Assembly: GCA_030620035.1 (NCBI GenBank)
Contig: JAUXAE010000080.1
Location: 1-5,183, forward strand
DNA: 5,183 nt
Reading direction: 5' to 3'
Source: Dehalococcoidales bacterium
Lineage (GTDB): Bacteria > Chloroflexota > Dehalococcoidia > Dehalococcoidales > JAUXAE01
Shown: one piece after another, positions 4,935-5,183 of the stretch
Numbering within the stretch: the stretch's first letter is position 1
How the letters are laid out: the number at the start of each line of letters is the position of its first letter
The notes under the pieces: model-generated
Seen by the model: only the letters and a program-made list of their open reading frames with translations
Databases searched by the model: none
Told to the model about the DNA's origin: nothing
Translations under genes and position numbers: made by a program

Positions 4935-5183
4935 TTAAATCAGAAATCCTACGGCAACGGCCACCGTGGTCAGTGAGTAAATATAGACCATAAATCTATT
5001 GGCCGGGACTACCTTGAGCGGGTCAAGACAATGCCTTGAGGCCACCACTGCCGCCTTTACCGCCAGAGGCACCCCCAGAAAGGCCAGGGCACAGGCCGGG
5101 GGCAACACCCCCAGAAACAGAAGCACCGCCGTATAAACATACAAAACGGTGAGCGAACAAATAAACAGATTTTTGGTATTTCG
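4935..5183 (-). CDS. C-terminal part of an integral membrane protein, probably a UbiA-family prenyltransferase (5' end outside window)
   Basis: The frame stays open to the window edge and gives 82 residues ending in TAA at 4935-4937; the true start lies beyond 5183. The fragment is strongly hydrophobic with about three membrane segments, roughly residues 6-27, 30-48 and 64-82. The edge sequence RNTKNLF, the LPLAVK-like segment GVPLAVKAAV and the loop LDPLKVVPANRFMVYIYSL before a final helix resemble the C-termini of UbiA/MenA-type enzymes, which transfer a prenyl chain to an aromatic acceptor in the membrane. The diagnostic Asp-rich motifs (NDxxD and DxxxD) would lie in the missing part, so the family call rests on this tail and on the methyltransferase next door. 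A TTG at 5144 could be read as a start, but nothing supports it and the open frame beyond argues for a longer gene. Confidence 0.6.
   Translation of the reverse strand, partial: RNTKNLFICSLTVLYVYTAVLLFLGVLPPACALAFLGVPLAVKAAVVASRHCLDPLKVVPANRFMVYIYSLTTVAVAVGFLI

Noticed and set aside
1..5183. Search for a novel system: CRISPR repeats, mobile elements, inverted or direct repeats, tRNA genes, toxin-antitoxin pairs
   Set aside because: No repeated units, transposase motifs, tRNA cloverleaf or small paired genes were seen; coding is continuous with housekeeping-type genes.

Overview
The window is an ordinary stretch of bacterial chromosome, densely coding, with seven protein genes. Six have a recognisable family and the partial one at the right edge has a probable one. 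I see no insertion sequence, CRISPR array, prophage, RNA gene or new defence-like system. The mix of an rRNA methylase (RsmA), the MEP-pathway enzyme IspE, a rubrerythrin and a fairly high-GC base composition suggests an anaerobic bacterium. The protein wording (for example the tRNA nucleotidyltransferase motif around SFIDDATRIWRGLRY) reminds me of Chloroflexota/Dehalococcoidia, but that is an impression from memory and not a search result.

Layout. From the left edge to 1072 on the + strand lies the C-terminal three quarters or so of a class II tRNA nucleotidyltransferase/poly(A) polymerase-type enzyme; its catalytic DxD start is outside the window. It converges on a minus-strand block, and the two are separated by a short GC-rich hairpin (1090-1108) that can act as a terminator in both directions. 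Everything else is on the minus strand, read from right to left: the 3' end of a membrane protein resembling UbiA prenyltransferases (5183-4935); a class I SAM methyltransferase starting one base after it (4933-4334); a 97-bp gap holding a good sigma-70-type promoter; then an MJ0912/ApaH-like metallophosphoesterase (4236-3502), rsmA/ksgA (3462-2530), ispE (2536-1679, overlapping rsmA by 7 nt) and rubrerythrin (1627-1124).

How the genes may work together. The phosphoesterase-rsmA-ispE trio looks like one housekeeping operon started by the promoter at 4246-4273. Rubrerythrin, with its own strong Shine-Dalgarno, is either the last gene of that operon or has a weak promoter of its own. IspE feeds isoprenoid precursor synthesis. 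The prenyltransferase-like and methyltransferase genes upstream could use those isoprenoids for a quinone or other prenylated lipid, but the methyltransferase departs from the UbiE/MenG signatures, so its substrate is open. Rubrerythrin removes peroxide in anaerobes.

The points most worth a second look are the apparent near-leaderless start of the phosphoesterase operon, the coupled rsmA/ispE junction, the divergent methyltransferase paired with a UbiA-like protein, and the side-by-side placement of an ApaH-like phosphatase with rsmA, which parallels the enterobacterial ksgA-apaG-apaH cluster.
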